Assembly (NCBI GenBank): GCA_002699585.1
Contig: PABP01000003.1
Location: 1-62,103, forward strand
Reading direction: 5' to 3'
Length of the DNA: 62,103 nt
Source: Anaerolineaceae bacterium
GTDB taxonomy: Bacteria; Chloroflexota; Anaerolineae; Aggregatilineales; Phototrophicaceae
Both the position numbers and the translations under genes were made by a program. Positions 16,891-25,465 of the stretch are shown piece after piece. Position 1 is the stretch's first letter, and each line of letters opens with the position of its first letter. The notes under the pieces were generated by a model. It was given only the letters and a program-made list of their open reading frames with translations, did not search any database and was not told the origin of the DNA.

Positions 16891-17694
16891 ATGGACTTTA
16901 TTTTCTTACTTCCGATTGTTTTTGGGACCGTTACCTGGGTGCTGATGCTCCTTGGCTTGCTCCAGGCTCGCAGCCATGCTCAGGATAGGCAGGAGCATCC
17001 CGAAAACTATGTTTACCGTGATGTCAGCACAGCGAATCCAGCACTGCCCAAAGCCGCCAAAAAAATGGCATCTCAGTTGGAGCAAATGGGTTTCCATCAT
17101 ATGGGGACCATCCAGCGTGGGCCGAGCGACAACCTACATAACGAGTGGGTCTACATCGACCAGACGGCAACCATCATCACGACCGTAGAGCCGCTTGCTG
17201 GCAAGTACGTCGTCGCTTTTGGCAACGTCTTCGCAGATGGCTTTGCATTCCACACAGCCCATCCCAATGCCGCCAACTGCAAAACCGAGAACTTCGAGTT
17301 CAACAGCCTGAGCAGCAGCCTGGAAGATGCCTACGAGTATCATCTGGCCAAGAGCACCCGCTATGCACGTGCACGCGGCGCAGCCGCCACCTTCCGCAAA
17401 ATGGACAGCGTCGTCAGATGGGCCAACTGGCACTCCCGCAAGAACAATCCCATTTTGTTGGACATGATTCAGCAGCAGTTGCGCAAAACGCTGTTCTTCG
17501 ATGGCATCTTTACTATTTTGTGCCTCGTTCCCTGGATTTTGCCCTACGGTGGTGCCTTTGAAGTCATCAAGCTGGCGACCTTCGGCGGGGTCATGGTGAT
17601 GCTGTTCTTCCATGAAAAATGGGGGCGTCCGCAGCATACGATCACCGTCGATAAAGAGTGGCGCAAGCGCAAAAAGCATCTGGCCCGTATATGA
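16891..17694 (+). CDS. Membrane protein, first of three tandem paralogues
   Basis: A 267-residue protein with an N-terminal TM helix (IFLLPIVFGTVTWVLMLLGLL), a soluble middle domain and a C-terminal hairpin of two hydrophobic segments before a basic tail KEWRKRKKHLARI. The middle contains the shared signature of the trio: YIDQTATI, VFADGFAFHTAHP, EFNSLSSSLEDAYEYH. Start at 16891 chosen for GAGGT upstream. No database family is recognised from the sequence alone. It probably sits in the membrane with the domain on one side; function unknown. Confidence 0.7.
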   Translation: MDFIFLLPIVFGTVTWVLMLLGLLQARSHAQDRQEHPENYVYRDVSTANPALPKAAKKMASQLEQMGFHHMGTIQRGPSDNLHNEWVYIDQTATIITTVEPLAGKYVVAFGNVFADGFAFHTAHPNAANCKTENFEFNSLSSSLEDAYEYHLAKSTRYARARGAAATFRKMDSVVRWANWHSRKNNPILLDMIQQQLRKTLFFDGIFTILCLVPWILPYGGAFEVIKLATFGGVMVMLFFHEKWGRPQHTITVDKEWRKRKKHLARI

Positions 17695-17761
17695 GCACAG
17701 CCAAGAGAAATCATCTATAGTAATAACCAGAGTGTAATAAACAGTATTGGTGATGTTATAT

Positions 17762-18625
17762 ATGGAATTCCCAACGTATTTACTCCTGATAACATTGTTG
17801 CTCAGCGGATTTGCTATTCTTTGGGCGTCTAAGCTGTCTAAGTGGTATAAGCTCATTCATGTCGACGAACAGCGCTATCGTGGTATCCTGACGACCCCAG
17901 AGCGATTCATCGAAAAAGTCCACACAACCGCGACTGATCCGCTCCCCGTTCATGGAAAAGCAAGCCCTCTTATTGAGGCTGCGGATAGCCTCGATCTCAT
18001 TTACCTTGGGTCTGGTACAAGTGAAGAAGCTATACAGCGCGAATTATCGCCAATGCGTGTCTATATTGATGAAAGCCGTGTGATTCTGTTCACGATTGAG
18101 CAGGCCGGCGACCTATTTATCGCAACAATGAACACCTACTTTGAGGATGGGTTCTGGTTACAAACGGCATATCCGTATGCGATTTGCCTACAGGACAACA
18201 GCTACGAAATCAACGGTTTAAAGACAAGCTTTGAGCAAGCCTATGCTTTTCACCAAGATACCCTCAACGGCCACTTAGACGAGCATGGCCAACCCAAACT
18301 CGTGACGCACTTGGAAGCCAGCCTCGATCTAATGAATGAGCAAATGATCGCAGATCATCCCCGCATCATCCAAGTGGGATTGAAGCACTTCAAACGGCTT
18401 GTGTGGGCGCAGTTTGCAATTTGGATCTATCTTGTCTTCATGTTAATAACCTTAGCGTGGCCTGCGGTTCTATTTGGGCAGTTTTTATACTCGCCCTATT
18501 CACTCATACTACCATTTATCCTAGTGGCGATCTTCGCCGTCATTTGGGAACGCTCGTCGATATTCACTACGGCTGAAATACGCAAGAAGAAGAAACACGG
18601 CAGCCATCCATTCGAGGATGCATGA
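17762..18625 (+). CDS. Membrane protein, second of three tandem paralogues
   Basis: A 287-residue paralogue of the preceding protein: N-terminal TM helix (TYLLLITLLLSGFAILWAS), middle domain with YIDESRVILFTIE, YFEDGFWLQTAYP and YEINGLKTSFEQAYAFH, two C-terminal hydrophobic segments and a basic KKKKHGSHP tail. TTG (17747) and ATG (17753) upstream are alternative starts; GGTGAT favours 17762. Codon use is slightly AT-richer than in the flanking copies. Confidence 0.65.
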   Translation: MEFPTYLLLITLLLSGFAILWASKLSKWYKLIHVDEQRYRGILTTPERFIEKVHTTATDPLPVHGKASPLIEAADSLDLIYLGSGTSEEAIQRELSPMRVYIDESRVILFTIEQAGDLFIATMNTYFEDGFWLQTAYPYAICLQDNSYEINGLKTSFEQAYAFHQDTLNGHLDEHGQPKLVTHLEASLDLMNEQMIADHPRIIQVGLKHFKRLVWAQFAIWIYLVFMLITLAWPAVLFGQFLYSPYSLILPFILVAIFAVIWERSSIFTTAEIRKKKKHGSHPFEDA

Positions 18626-18707
18626 CCAAGTGTTTATCCTCAAACAGGCGATTATCCGCTAAGGTAGGGATATCGACATGCCGTGACAGCGGCAAACGGA
18701 GATCGCT

Positions 18708-19544
18708 ATGGAATGGACGGCGCTAGGCCAGACAACCGACCTGCTCAGCAACTTGATTATTATCCTGATGGTGATACTCGTGGGTGTGCTGGCGCTGCTG
18801 ACGCTAGTGCATTTGCTCATGGTTGTACAGGCAGTCATCGGCCAGCGGCGCAACAAAAACGCCACACAAGCTACTCCGCATGATCTCAGCGGCGATGCTC
18901 CTCCCCAAAAAGCCCACGCCCTCGTTACCAGAGCACAACAGCTTGGTTTTGAGTACCTCGGCGCAGCGGGCTTTAAGCGTGACAACGGGTTGCGTATCGA
19001 CTGGATTTATGTCGATGAAGAGCAAACCACTCTCATGCTGATCGTGCCCAATGGCAAGCGCTACGCGGCCTTGTTCTATAGCGTGTTCGGCGATGGCTTC
19101 ACCCTGCAAACAGTCTATCCGCAGGGGATCAGCGTCCAAACAGACACGCTGGAAACCAACAGCATCAAAACCAGCCTGGAAGCCGCCTTCGACTTCCATA
19201 TGACGCACCGCCTCAGCCATCGGTTGATGCACGGCAAGCTGCAATCCTTCCCGGATATGGTAGCTGTGCTGCCCTGGCTGGCCGATCACGTTCAGCAGCA
19301 GGTGCCCTTGCAGCTCCAGCAAATGCGCGACCAGAGCCTGCAAACGCTAGCCTTCTTCGCTACGTCGCTAATCATCGCCACAATCGGCCTGTATGCGCTG
19401 CTCACACAGGGCATCAGCCTGGGATTGCTGGTCGTTTTCATCCTGGTAGCGATAGGGGGCATTTTCGTGGGGCGTAACCATGTCCTGCCCAATTACCTCA
19501 AGACGATTGAACAGCGCAAGAAGAAAAAACGCGAGGCCCAATAG
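18708..19544 (+). CDS. Membrane protein, third of three tandem paralogues
   Basis: A 278-residue third copy: N-terminal TM helix (LIIILMVILVGVLALLTLVH), middle domain with YVDEEQTTLMLI, VFGDGFTLQTVYP and LETNSIKTSLEAAFDFH, two C-terminal hydrophobic segments and a KKKKREAQ tail. Spacing from copy 2 is 82 bases, so the trio may be one transcript ending at the terminator near 19760. Function unknown. Confidence 0.7.
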   Translation: MEWTALGQTTDLLSNLIIILMVILVGVLALLTLVHLLMVVQAVIGQRRNKNATQATPHDLSGDAPPQKAHALVTRAQQLGFEYLGAAGFKRDNGLRIDWIYVDEEQTTLMLIVPNGKRYAALFYSVFGDGFTLQTVYPQGISVQTDTLETNSIKTSLEAAFDFHMTHRLSHRLMHGKLQSFPDMVAVLPWLADHVQQQVPLQLQQMRDQSLQTLAFFATSLIIATIGLYALLTQGISLGLLVVFILVAIGGIFVGRNHVLPNYLKTIEQRKKKKREAQ

Positions 19545-19629
19545 CCACGCGGAAAGCCGTCTGCGATTCGATTGGGTCATTAAGGGCGTTTTAAGGTCAC
19601 TTTTTGAAAAACGGAATTGTACGCGATAT

Positions 19630-19663
19630 AAAAAAGGAGGCAAGTTGTCGTCATCCTTGCCTC
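19630..19663 (-). terminator. Terminator downstream of the pentapeptide gene
   Basis: GAGGCAAG (637-644) pairs with CTTGCCTC (656-663); on the minus strand the stem runs into CTTTTTTAT. It is 160 bases beyond the stop of the pentapeptide-repeat gene, the nearest minus-strand gene upstream. Confidence 0.6.
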
Positions 19664-19743
19664 GTGCATGTTGTTCGCAGGATGGGGTCCTGTCTGAAGC
19701 GGTAGACAAAGTGGGCCCCAGCTGCAAACCTAGATTGTTAGAC

Positions 19744-19770
19744 AAACCCGACTTATACAGTCGGGTTTTT
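19744..19770 (+). terminator. Rho-independent terminator of the three-paralogue unit
   Basis: AAACCCGAC (744-752) pairs with GTCGGGTTT (760-768), followed by TTG. It may work in both directions, since A residues flank the 5' arm. Confidence 0.75.
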
Positions 19771-19775
19771 GTGTG

Positions 19776-19808
19776 TAGGGACGAGGGCATAATATATTAT
19801 GCTCCTAC
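19776..19808. repeat. Imperfect palindrome related to the 12237 repeat
   Basis: An element with outer arms GTAGG (776-780) and CCTAC (804-808) around a GCATAATA/TATTATGC core (787-802). It shares the GTAGGG..CCTAC frame and the GCATAA core style with the palindrome at 12237-12262. Confidence 0.5.
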
Positions 19809-19825
19809 GCCATCCCTCGATGTGT

Positions 19826-21907
19826 TTAAAGATTCGTCACGCTGCCAAACTGACTGAGGTCAGTATCTGGCCCATAGGGCGAGCCGTCGGGCATGGTCGC
19901 GCCCTCTAGGCCCGCGCCATCGAGATTGGCCCCGCCCAGGTTGGCATTGCGTAGGTTCGCCCCACGCAGGTCAGCATTTTGCAGATTGGCCCCGGCCAGG
20001 TTCGCCCCGGTCAGGTCAGCCTGACTGAGGTTGGCTGCGCGCAGGTCGGCACCGATTAGGAGTGCCCCTGTGAAATGCGCCTGCTGCAAATCCGCATAGC
20101 TGAGGTTAGCCTGTACCAGAATGGCGCCACTCATATTGCGACCACCCAACTCACGTCCGCTCAAATCCTGGCCACGCAGGTTAGCTCCACGCCAATCATC
20201 CAGGTCATCCGGGTTATCCAGCGGACCTTCACCCGGCACTTTGACCTTGCGCTTGGGCTTTTCCTCGTCTTGCTTGAACGCGCCGAAGACACTCAGATCA
20301 TCACCCTCGCGATAACGGCGACGGTCGGGCATGGTCGCATCTTCCAGATTGGCCCCGGTGAAATCCACCTGATTTATATTGGCGCCGGTGAAGTCGGCAT
20401 CGGCCAGGTTGGCATCGTGGAAAGTCGCGCCTACCAAATTCGCATGTTTAAAGCTGGCATCTTCCAGATTGGCTCCGACAAAACGCGCCTGGGCCAGATT
20501 AGCCGCTGTCAGGCTGGCATCATCCATGTTGGCCCCATTGAACACAGCTTGGTCGGCCATGACGGACTTCATATTGGCATCGTCCAGATTGGCATCCGTG
20601 AAATCTGCCTGGGAGATATGCGCGCCCGCCAATTTCGCATCGGACAAATTAGCGGCGACAAAATTAGCTTGATTGAGTTGGGCACCCGTCAAATCGACAT
20701 CTTCCAAGTTGGCATTGGCGAAGTTTGCTTTATGGCCATTCACGCCGCTCATCGAGGCATCTTCCAGGTTGGCATTGGCGAAATTGGCATCGGCCATCTG
20801 TGCCCCGACTAGCACCGCATTCTCCAAATTGGCTTCCTGGAAGTTGGCATTTTGCAAATTGGCTCCGGTCATATTGGCATTTTCCAGGTTATGACCGCTG
20901 TAGTCGCCATCGTGCATATCCGCCCCAACCAGGTTCTCGCCTTCCAGATTGGTGTAGCGCTTGCCGTTGACTTCCAGATCATAATGCACATTGACGTTAT
21001 CCAGCGCTCGCACAATCGACCCCTTGGCAATCGACAGAATTTCGTCCTGCAAACGCTGGCCCAGGCTGCGAAGATCTCCACCCAGGCTGCCCGTGCTTTG
21101 ATGGCGACGGCGACGCTCCGCTTTCAACATCTCTTCAATATAAGATGAAAGCTGGTCTACCAATGCCTTGAGTTGTTTGATGAAGATTTTTTCGTCGTCC
21201 AGCTCAAAATCGATGCCCAGATCAACAATCACCTCATCATCTGGCAGAATATCAAGCGCGCGTTGGTGCAGGCGCTGATACTGCTTGCCAAAGAGTTCAC
21301 CCATACCTTCATATTGATGGCCAAGAGTGGCTGGTCCCACCATTGAGCGCTCCAAAGCAGCCAATGCCCGGTAGAGCTTCACCAGCGCTTTGACATCATA
21401 TTCTGGCTGCTCGTCATCCACCTCAAAGGAATACGCAAAGCCCATTTGCGGTGTTGGTGGTGTCGGAGGAGTGGGCGGTGACGGTGGGGTTGGCGGTGTT
21501 GGCGGCGCGACATAAGATTCACCGTGCTTGCGTTTGCGTTTGGCACCCATCGCAGAATTGACCGCGTCATTAACCAGGCCACTGATCTGATCGCCTAAAT
21601 TACTCAAATTACCACCAGTACGGATGGCTTCTTCTACTGTGCGGTTGACGGACTCGCGGATGTCCGCTTCGGTAGCGCGAATGTCTTCTTTGGCAGCGCG
21701 CATCTGTTCCTTGGCTGCCCGAAGCTGCTCTTTGGCAGCCCGCATTTCCGCTTTGATGTCTTCCTTGGTACTTTCGTCAAGCACTTCCTCGGTACTTTCG
21801 TCAAGCACTTCCTCGAAGTCTCGGTCGAAAGTTTCATCGAAGTCTTCACCAAAGCCTTCGTCATCAAATTCATGCTCGAATTCAAAATCATCTTGGTTAT
21901 GGTTCAT
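19826..21907 (-). CDS. Pentapeptide-repeat protein with acidic coiled-coil N-terminus
   Basis: A 693-residue protein. Residues 1-50 are very acidic and Phe-rich; 50-90 form a charged helix with three AAKEQ(L/M)R units; a PPTPPTP linker follows near 135-155; then a helical domain (about 160-320). Two pentapeptide blocks follow (about 320-535 and 575-690), split by a charged spacer. They consist of A(N/D)(L/M/F)xx repeats and would form right-handed quadrilateral beta-helices. The repeats group into a clear 20-residue period (ANLEDA..). The start overlaps the sigma-factor stop by 4 bases (ATGA). No signal peptide, so it is probably cytoplasmic, possibly binding the sigma factor, DNA-mimicking or scaffolding; none of this is shown. 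Confidence 0.9.
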   Translation of the reverse strand: MNHNQDDFEFEHEFDDEGFGEDFDETFDRDFEEVLDESTEEVLDESTKEDIKAEMRAAKEQLRAAKEQMRAAKEDIRATEADIRESVNRTVEEAIRTGGNLSNLGDQISGLVNDAVNSAMGAKRKRKHGESYVAPPTPPTPPSPPTPPTPPTPQMGFAYSFEVDDEQPEYDVKALVKLYRALAALERSMVGPATLGHQYEGMGELFGKQYQRLHQRALDILPDDEVIVDLGIDFELDDEKIFIKQLKALVDQLSSYIEEMLKAERRRRHQSTGSLGGDLRSLGQRLQDEILSIAKGSIVRALDNVNVHYDLEVNGKRYTNLEGENLVGADMHDGDYSGHNLENANMTGANLQNANFQEANLENAVLVGAQMADANFANANLEDASMSGVNGHKANFANANLEDVDLTGAQLNQANFVAANLSDAKLAGAHISQADFTDANLDDANMKSVMADQAVFNGANMDDASLTAANLAQARFVGANLEDASFKHANLVGATFHDANLADADFTGANINQVDFTGANLEDATMPDRRRYREGDDLSVFGAFKQDEEKPKRKVKVPGEGPLDNPDDLDDWRGANLRGQDLSGRELGGRNMSGAILVQANLSYADLQQAHFTGALLIGADLRAANLSQADLTGANLAGANLQNADLRGANLRNANLGGANLDGAGLEGATMPDGSPYGPDTDLSQFGSVTNL

Positions 21908-22629
21908 GATCTGGGTACTCCTTCAAAGAGTGGCTCTTTAGCTTCTTCTGATGTGTCTTGTTTGTCTGGTTTGGTTAGCGGCTCCTCAGCCGATTTTTCC
22001 TCTGGTTGGGACGTTTTTTTTACGGGTGCAGGCGTGTCATTGAACTCTTCGTCAATGAGTTCGACCGTTTCCGGCCTCAATAGACCGCGCAGGTTCTTTT
22101 TGGCATAAAACAACCTGGATTTGACGGTGCCCACACTGCACTCCATGATCTCCGCAATTTCCGCATAAGACATTTGCTCCTCACTGTATAAGATCAATGC
22201 CTCGCGCTGGGTATCCGGCAGGTTGTCGATGGCCTCGCGCACTTCGAGCTGCACCAATATCCAGTGGGTGATGTCATCCGGGTTGGGGACGCGGTGCGCC
22301 TCGGTAAAGGACACGCGCATCTGCACCGGTTCATCATCCAAGGATAAATCGCCATCTTTATAGCCATATCCTCGGAATTCATCGTAGCAACGATTACGCG
22401 CGATGCGGAAGATATACGGGCGCAATTTGCTAACTGGATCAATACTGCTCATATTCAGATAGAAGCGGATGAACACGTCTTGCAGAATGTCATCCTCGAC
22501 GTAGGGATTGTTGACCATACGCCGGACATAACGCCGAATATCCGGTTCGAGCAGGAGCTGCAAATCCTCATAGGCGTTCATATCACCCGACTGGGCTTGT
22601 TGCAGCAATTCATGTTCCAGTTCGTTCAC
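21904..22629 (-). CDS. ECF-type RNA polymerase sigma factor
   Basis: A 241-residue sigma factor. Region 2 covers YVEDDILQDVFIRFYLNMSS and ARNRCYDEFRGYGYK; region 4 is AIDNLPDTQREALILYSEEQ, then MSYAEIAEIMECSVGTVKSR and LFYAKKNLRGLL. After region 4 it carries a 60-residue Lys/Glu/Pro-rich extension, unusual for ECF factors, which could contact the coupled pentapeptide protein. GTG start at 22629 has GGAAGGA upstream. No classical anti-sigma (zinc-binding or membrane) gene is adjacent. Confidence 0.9.
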   Translation of the reverse strand: MNELEHELLQQAQSGDMNAYEDLQLLLEPDIRRYVRRMVNNPYVEDDILQDVFIRFYLNMSSIDPVSKLRPYIFRIARNRCYDEFRGYGYKDGDLSLDDEPVQMRVSFTEAHRVPNPDDITHWILVQLEVREAIDNLPDTQREALILYSEEQMSYAEIAEIMECSVGTVKSRLFYAKKNLRGLLRPETVELIDEEFNDTPAPVKKTSQPEEKSAEEPLTKPDKQDTSEEAKEPLFEGVPRS

Positions 22630-22819
22630 GCCGTGCTTTTCCTTCCGCTTCGTACAGTCTTACGCACCAACTGACGAAGTTGTTCAAAATTCGGCAGATT
22701 TGCCCTAAAAATCGGCCAATTTAGGAGAATTTAGCCTGACCTTAGCACAATCGAATTTTGTTGGTCATATTTCTTGGAAAATTGCGCCGTAAAGATTGTT
22801 ATACAATTAAGAAAATCAA

Positions 22820-22848
22820 TTGACCGATTCATAAATCTATATTACATT
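22820..22848 (+). promoter_or_regulatory. Promoter of the candidate small RNA
   Basis: TTGACC (22820-22825) and TACATT (22843-22848) are spaced by 17 bases, a fair match to the vegetative -35/-10 consensus. Transcription would start near 22856. Confidence 0.5.
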
Positions 22849-22855
22849 ATGTTTG

Positions 22856-22974
22856 TGAGCTGTAGTAAATGGGGCGAACCTCTCAATCTCTTCTCTCCTT
22901 GATGATATGACCGTGCGAATTCTATGTGATCGCCCCATTAGCCGGAACTGACAAGGTTCCGGCTTTTCTTTTTC
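22856..22974 (+). ncRNA. Candidate small RNA with closing helix and terminator
   Basis: AATGGGGCGA (868-877) is the exact complement of TCGCCCCATT (930-939), closing a 52-base loop rich in CTCT/TTCTCTCCTT, complementary to Shine-Dalgarno sequences. Immediately after comes a terminator, AGCCGGAAC (940-948) with GTTCCGGCT (956-964), then TTTCTTTTTC. With the promoter at 22820 this defines a transcript of about 119 bases. No ORF or known RNA family (SRP, RNase P, tmRNA) was recognised. It fills part of the 22630-23168 gap, where nothing else is seen. Confidence 0.55.
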
Positions 22975-23180
22975 CCAACTCCACATATGATGGCCACTTT
23001 TTTGATGGCCCACTTTTTGTCTGATATTCCGCTAATTATGATGACATTGCTCAATAAAATAGGCGGAAGACGGCACATTCTTTGGCGCGCACTCAAAACT
23101 TATCATAAACTACTCTGAGGGGAACTATCCTGAGGGCACATTATTGGCCCGATCCGATTTTATGAGCAGTGAGGAATAGC

Positions 23181-24362
23181 ATGTCGGTAAAGGCCCAACT
23201 GGCTGAAGCAAAGGACCTCATCTCGCAGAAGCGCTTTGACGAGGCGCGTTATATTCTGTCCAATCTTGAGCATCCGGTGGCTAAAGAGTGGCTGGCCAAA
23301 CTGGATAAGGTCGCCCCCGCATCATCTGTGGACCTGCCACAGGACGATGAATGGGCGCGTACCGCACATAAGAATCGCAACAAGCAGCGCAAAACCTACA
23401 CACCTACTAAATCCAAGAAAAGCGCCCAGGGTGGCATCAGCATGACGATGGTCGCCATTGTTGGCGTGGCCCTACTGGCTGTTGGCGGTTTGGTCGCTTT
23501 CGTCTTCCTCAACCCGGACATCAGCCCTATAGCCCCGTCCGATGAAACGGGCTGCGGCGCCCAGGATTGGTACAACCCATTCAATGGCACAATTGGCGAT
23601 ATTATTTACAGCAACCCCTGGGACATTGTTGATGACGAGCAGATGGCCGAGACATTGGGTGTCGTCGTATTTGAAGATGCGGCCAATAACCGACGCTATG
23701 ATCTCCATCAGCGCATCCGCGCGATTGAGAATAGCCCGGCACCAGACTGTATCGCCGGGGCAGACGATGCCCTGCTTGAGGCCTTGCAAGCTCAGGTCAA
23801 CGTGGTAGATCGCCTGTCAGCAGATAACCCCAATGCTGCCTTCTATAACATCGGCGTCAGCGTCGATAAGGCTAAAGAAGCATTCAACGAGATGTTGGCC
23901 GTCGGGGTACAGTTCCGGGGCAGCGATAATCGTGCAATTACCCAACTGACGGACCCGGTATGTCCAGCGTTGGATTGGGCCTTCCGCGTGATGTATACTG
24001 AAAATCAATTCCTGGTGCTGGTACTCAACACCGATGACCTGATCACAGCTACCAGTGTGCGCGATGCCATTATCAATTTCAGCGCGGATTTTTCCCAACA
24101 GGAAGTGCAGTTGAAGTACAACATCGCCACACCACCTTGTATGCAAGAAGCCAAGGCGCAGATGTTGACCATCATGGAGTCTTATCGTGGGGCGTTGGAT
24201 TCCCTCAGAGGGGATTTATACAACTCTTTGCTAACGGCCATGCCCTATCATCAGGATCGTATTAACGCCGCGCTGGACGCCTTTTATGCTGAATTGAGAA
24301 ATGCCGGGGTTGATGAAGCCCAGTTTGGTGGCGGCGGTGCCTATACCTTCGGCATCCGCTAA
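23181..24362 (+). CDS. Single-pass membrane protein with helical N-terminal domain
   Basis: A 393-residue protein. Residues 1-50 hold TPR-like paired helices (LAEAKDLISQKRFDEARYIL), a basic linker follows (about 60-80), then one TM helix (MTMVAIVGVALLAVGGLVAF, about 88-110), and an exported domain of about 280 residues with paired Cys residues (GCGAQDW, PDCIAG, DPVCPA, TPPCMQ). No known catalytic motif. ATG at 23181 follows GTGAGGA; a GTG at 23169 overlaps that site. It looks like a stand-alone gene closed by the terminator at 24382. Confidence 0.7.
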   Translation: MSVKAQLAEAKDLISQKRFDEARYILSNLEHPVAKEWLAKLDKVAPASSVDLPQDDEWARTAHKNRNKQRKTYTPTKSKKSAQGGISMTMVAIVGVALLAVGGLVAFVFLNPDISPIAPSDETGCGAQDWYNPFNGTIGDIIYSNPWDIVDDEQMAETLGVVVFEDAANNRRYDLHQRIRAIENSPAPDCIAGADDALLEALQAQVNVVDRLSADNPNAAFYNIGVSVDKAKEAFNEMLAVGVQFRGSDNRAITQLTDPVCPALDWAFRVMYTENQFLVLVLNTDDLITATSVRDAIINFSADFSQQEVQLKYNIATPPCMQEAKAQMLTIMESYRGALDSLRGDLYNSLLTAMPYHQDRINAALDAFYAELRNAGVDEAQFGGGGAYTFGIR

Positions 24363-24381
24363 CAACAACATTTGCTTAAAG

Positions 24382-24408
24382 AAAAAGGGGCTTGCTGCCC
24401 CTTTTTTG
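24382..24408 (+). terminator. Rho-independent terminator
   Basis: AAAAAGGGGC (382-391), loop TTGCT, GCCCC then TTTTTTG. Serves the gene ending at 24362; the A-rich 5' arm means it could also serve the convergent 24420 gene. Confidence 0.85.
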
Positions 24409-24419
24409 TTTCTATATGT

Positions 24420-24827
24420 CTAGCCAATGGTCAGGCGGGTTTGGCTGCCATCATCATCGACTACCCGCATGCGCTGGCCATCGACCGTCTCAAAATATTC
24501 ATCATCGGCATAGGCCGTCTGGTAATCATCGACATACTCGTCGGCATAATCATAGGATGGAATGCCTTTTTCTTTCGCGTCGACGACTTCGGCTTGATTC
24601 TCACTCACTGCGCCCAGAATCATCGGCAGCAGCCAGAACAGCAGGATAATGCCTAGCGGGAACATCCAGAAGCCACCGCCCCAGATGAACCAGAAGAACA
24701 TCGGGAACAGGAACCAGCTAAAGCCCCAGCCTGGGCGTCTGCCATAGGGACGGCCATAGGACATCCCATACGGGGAGCGATAATGCCGAGGGTATGATCT
24801 ATGGTGATGTCTATTGTCGTGCCTCAT
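24420..24827 (-). CDS. Small membrane protein with His/Tyr-rich N-terminus
   Basis: A 135-residue protein: N-terminal HHHRSYPRHYRSPYG-type basic, Tyr-rich segment (residues 3-32), two aromatic-rich hydrophobic segments (FSWFLFPMFFWFIWG and FPLGIILLFWLLPMILG, about 36-72) and an acidic Tyr/Asp-rich tail (DYADEYVDDYQTAYADDEYF). No known family. Both tails probably lie on the same side of the membrane. Confidence 0.65.
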   Translation of the reverse strand: MRHDNRHHHRSYPRHYRSPYGMSYGRPYGRRPGWGFSWFLFPMFFWFIWGGGFWMFPLGIILLFWLLPMILGAVSENQAEVVDAKEKGIPSYDYADEYVDDYQTAYADDEYFETVDGQRMRVVDDDGSQTRLTIG

Positions 24828-25009
24828 TATGATCTCTTTCTCGCTTACATATACCTACTATACGCGCAAAATCATCAGACCTTCCTTAGATAAGGTGCCT
24901 TCTAATGGCGATTTAATAAATCTGTTAAGGAAAGGTCGTAATCGCTTGACAAGGCGTTCCGTCGCGGCTGATAGTTAAAGGAGATACAGAGAACGATAAG
25001 GAGCGAGAG

Positions 25010-25453
25010 ATGGATTTACACACGGTCATCAGGCAACTGCTGCCCATCATACAGGATGTCATCGGTGGGGCACTCAAGACAAGTGGTGCGGGGGTGTTTG
25101 GCAAAATGCGCGAAGTCGGTTCCCTGGCTGGTTTTCTACGGTCGGCCCCGCAGGTCTTTGCTGGCAGTGAACTGATTAAGGGACTGGTCAGCAGCCTGGG
25201 CGACCTCGACTTCAGCAATATGGACCTGGATGACCTGGATACCGGCAGCGTCATGGATGAAGTCAGCAACCTGGATGATTTGCTCAGCAGTGCCGGACTT
25301 GCTGACGAGGCCGAAAATGTCAAACGGTTCATCTTTGGCCTAGCGGAAAATGTAGCGGCGGCATCCGGCAGCGGCGTCTTTGGCTCCGGGGAAAAAGTCA
25401 GCAGCGATGAAGCCAGCTATTTAGAAAACCTCAAGAGTACGCTTGGGCTGTAA
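25010..25453 (+). CDS. Hypothetical 147-residue protein
   Basis: A soluble, helical protein with an AAGGAGCGAGAG ribosome site directly before the ATG. It contains LLPIIQDVIGGALKTSG and an acidic middle (DLDFSNMDLDDLDTG). A Gly/Ser turn, SGAGVFGK / SGSGVFGSGE, appears twice (about residues 25 and 120), hinting at an internal duplication. No signal peptide or known motif. Confidence 0.65.
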   Translation: MDLHTVIRQLLPIIQDVIGGALKTSGAGVFGKMREVGSLAGFLRSAPQVFAGSELIKGLVSSLGDLDFSNMDLDDLDTGSVMDEVSNLDDLLSSAGLADEAENVKRFIFGLAENVAAASGSGVFGSGEKVSSDEASYLENLKSTLGL

Positions 25454-25465
25454 CCGATATAACGA

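Noticed and set aside
20075-20970. Plus-strand frames of 245 and 97 residues in the pentapeptide gene
   Set aside because: They arise from the 15- and 60-base periodic DNA of the real minus-strand gene and show no independent ribosome site.
22869-22964. Signal-recognition-particle RNA
   Set aside because: The conserved GGUCAGG..GGAAGG..AGCAGCC tetraloop region is absent.
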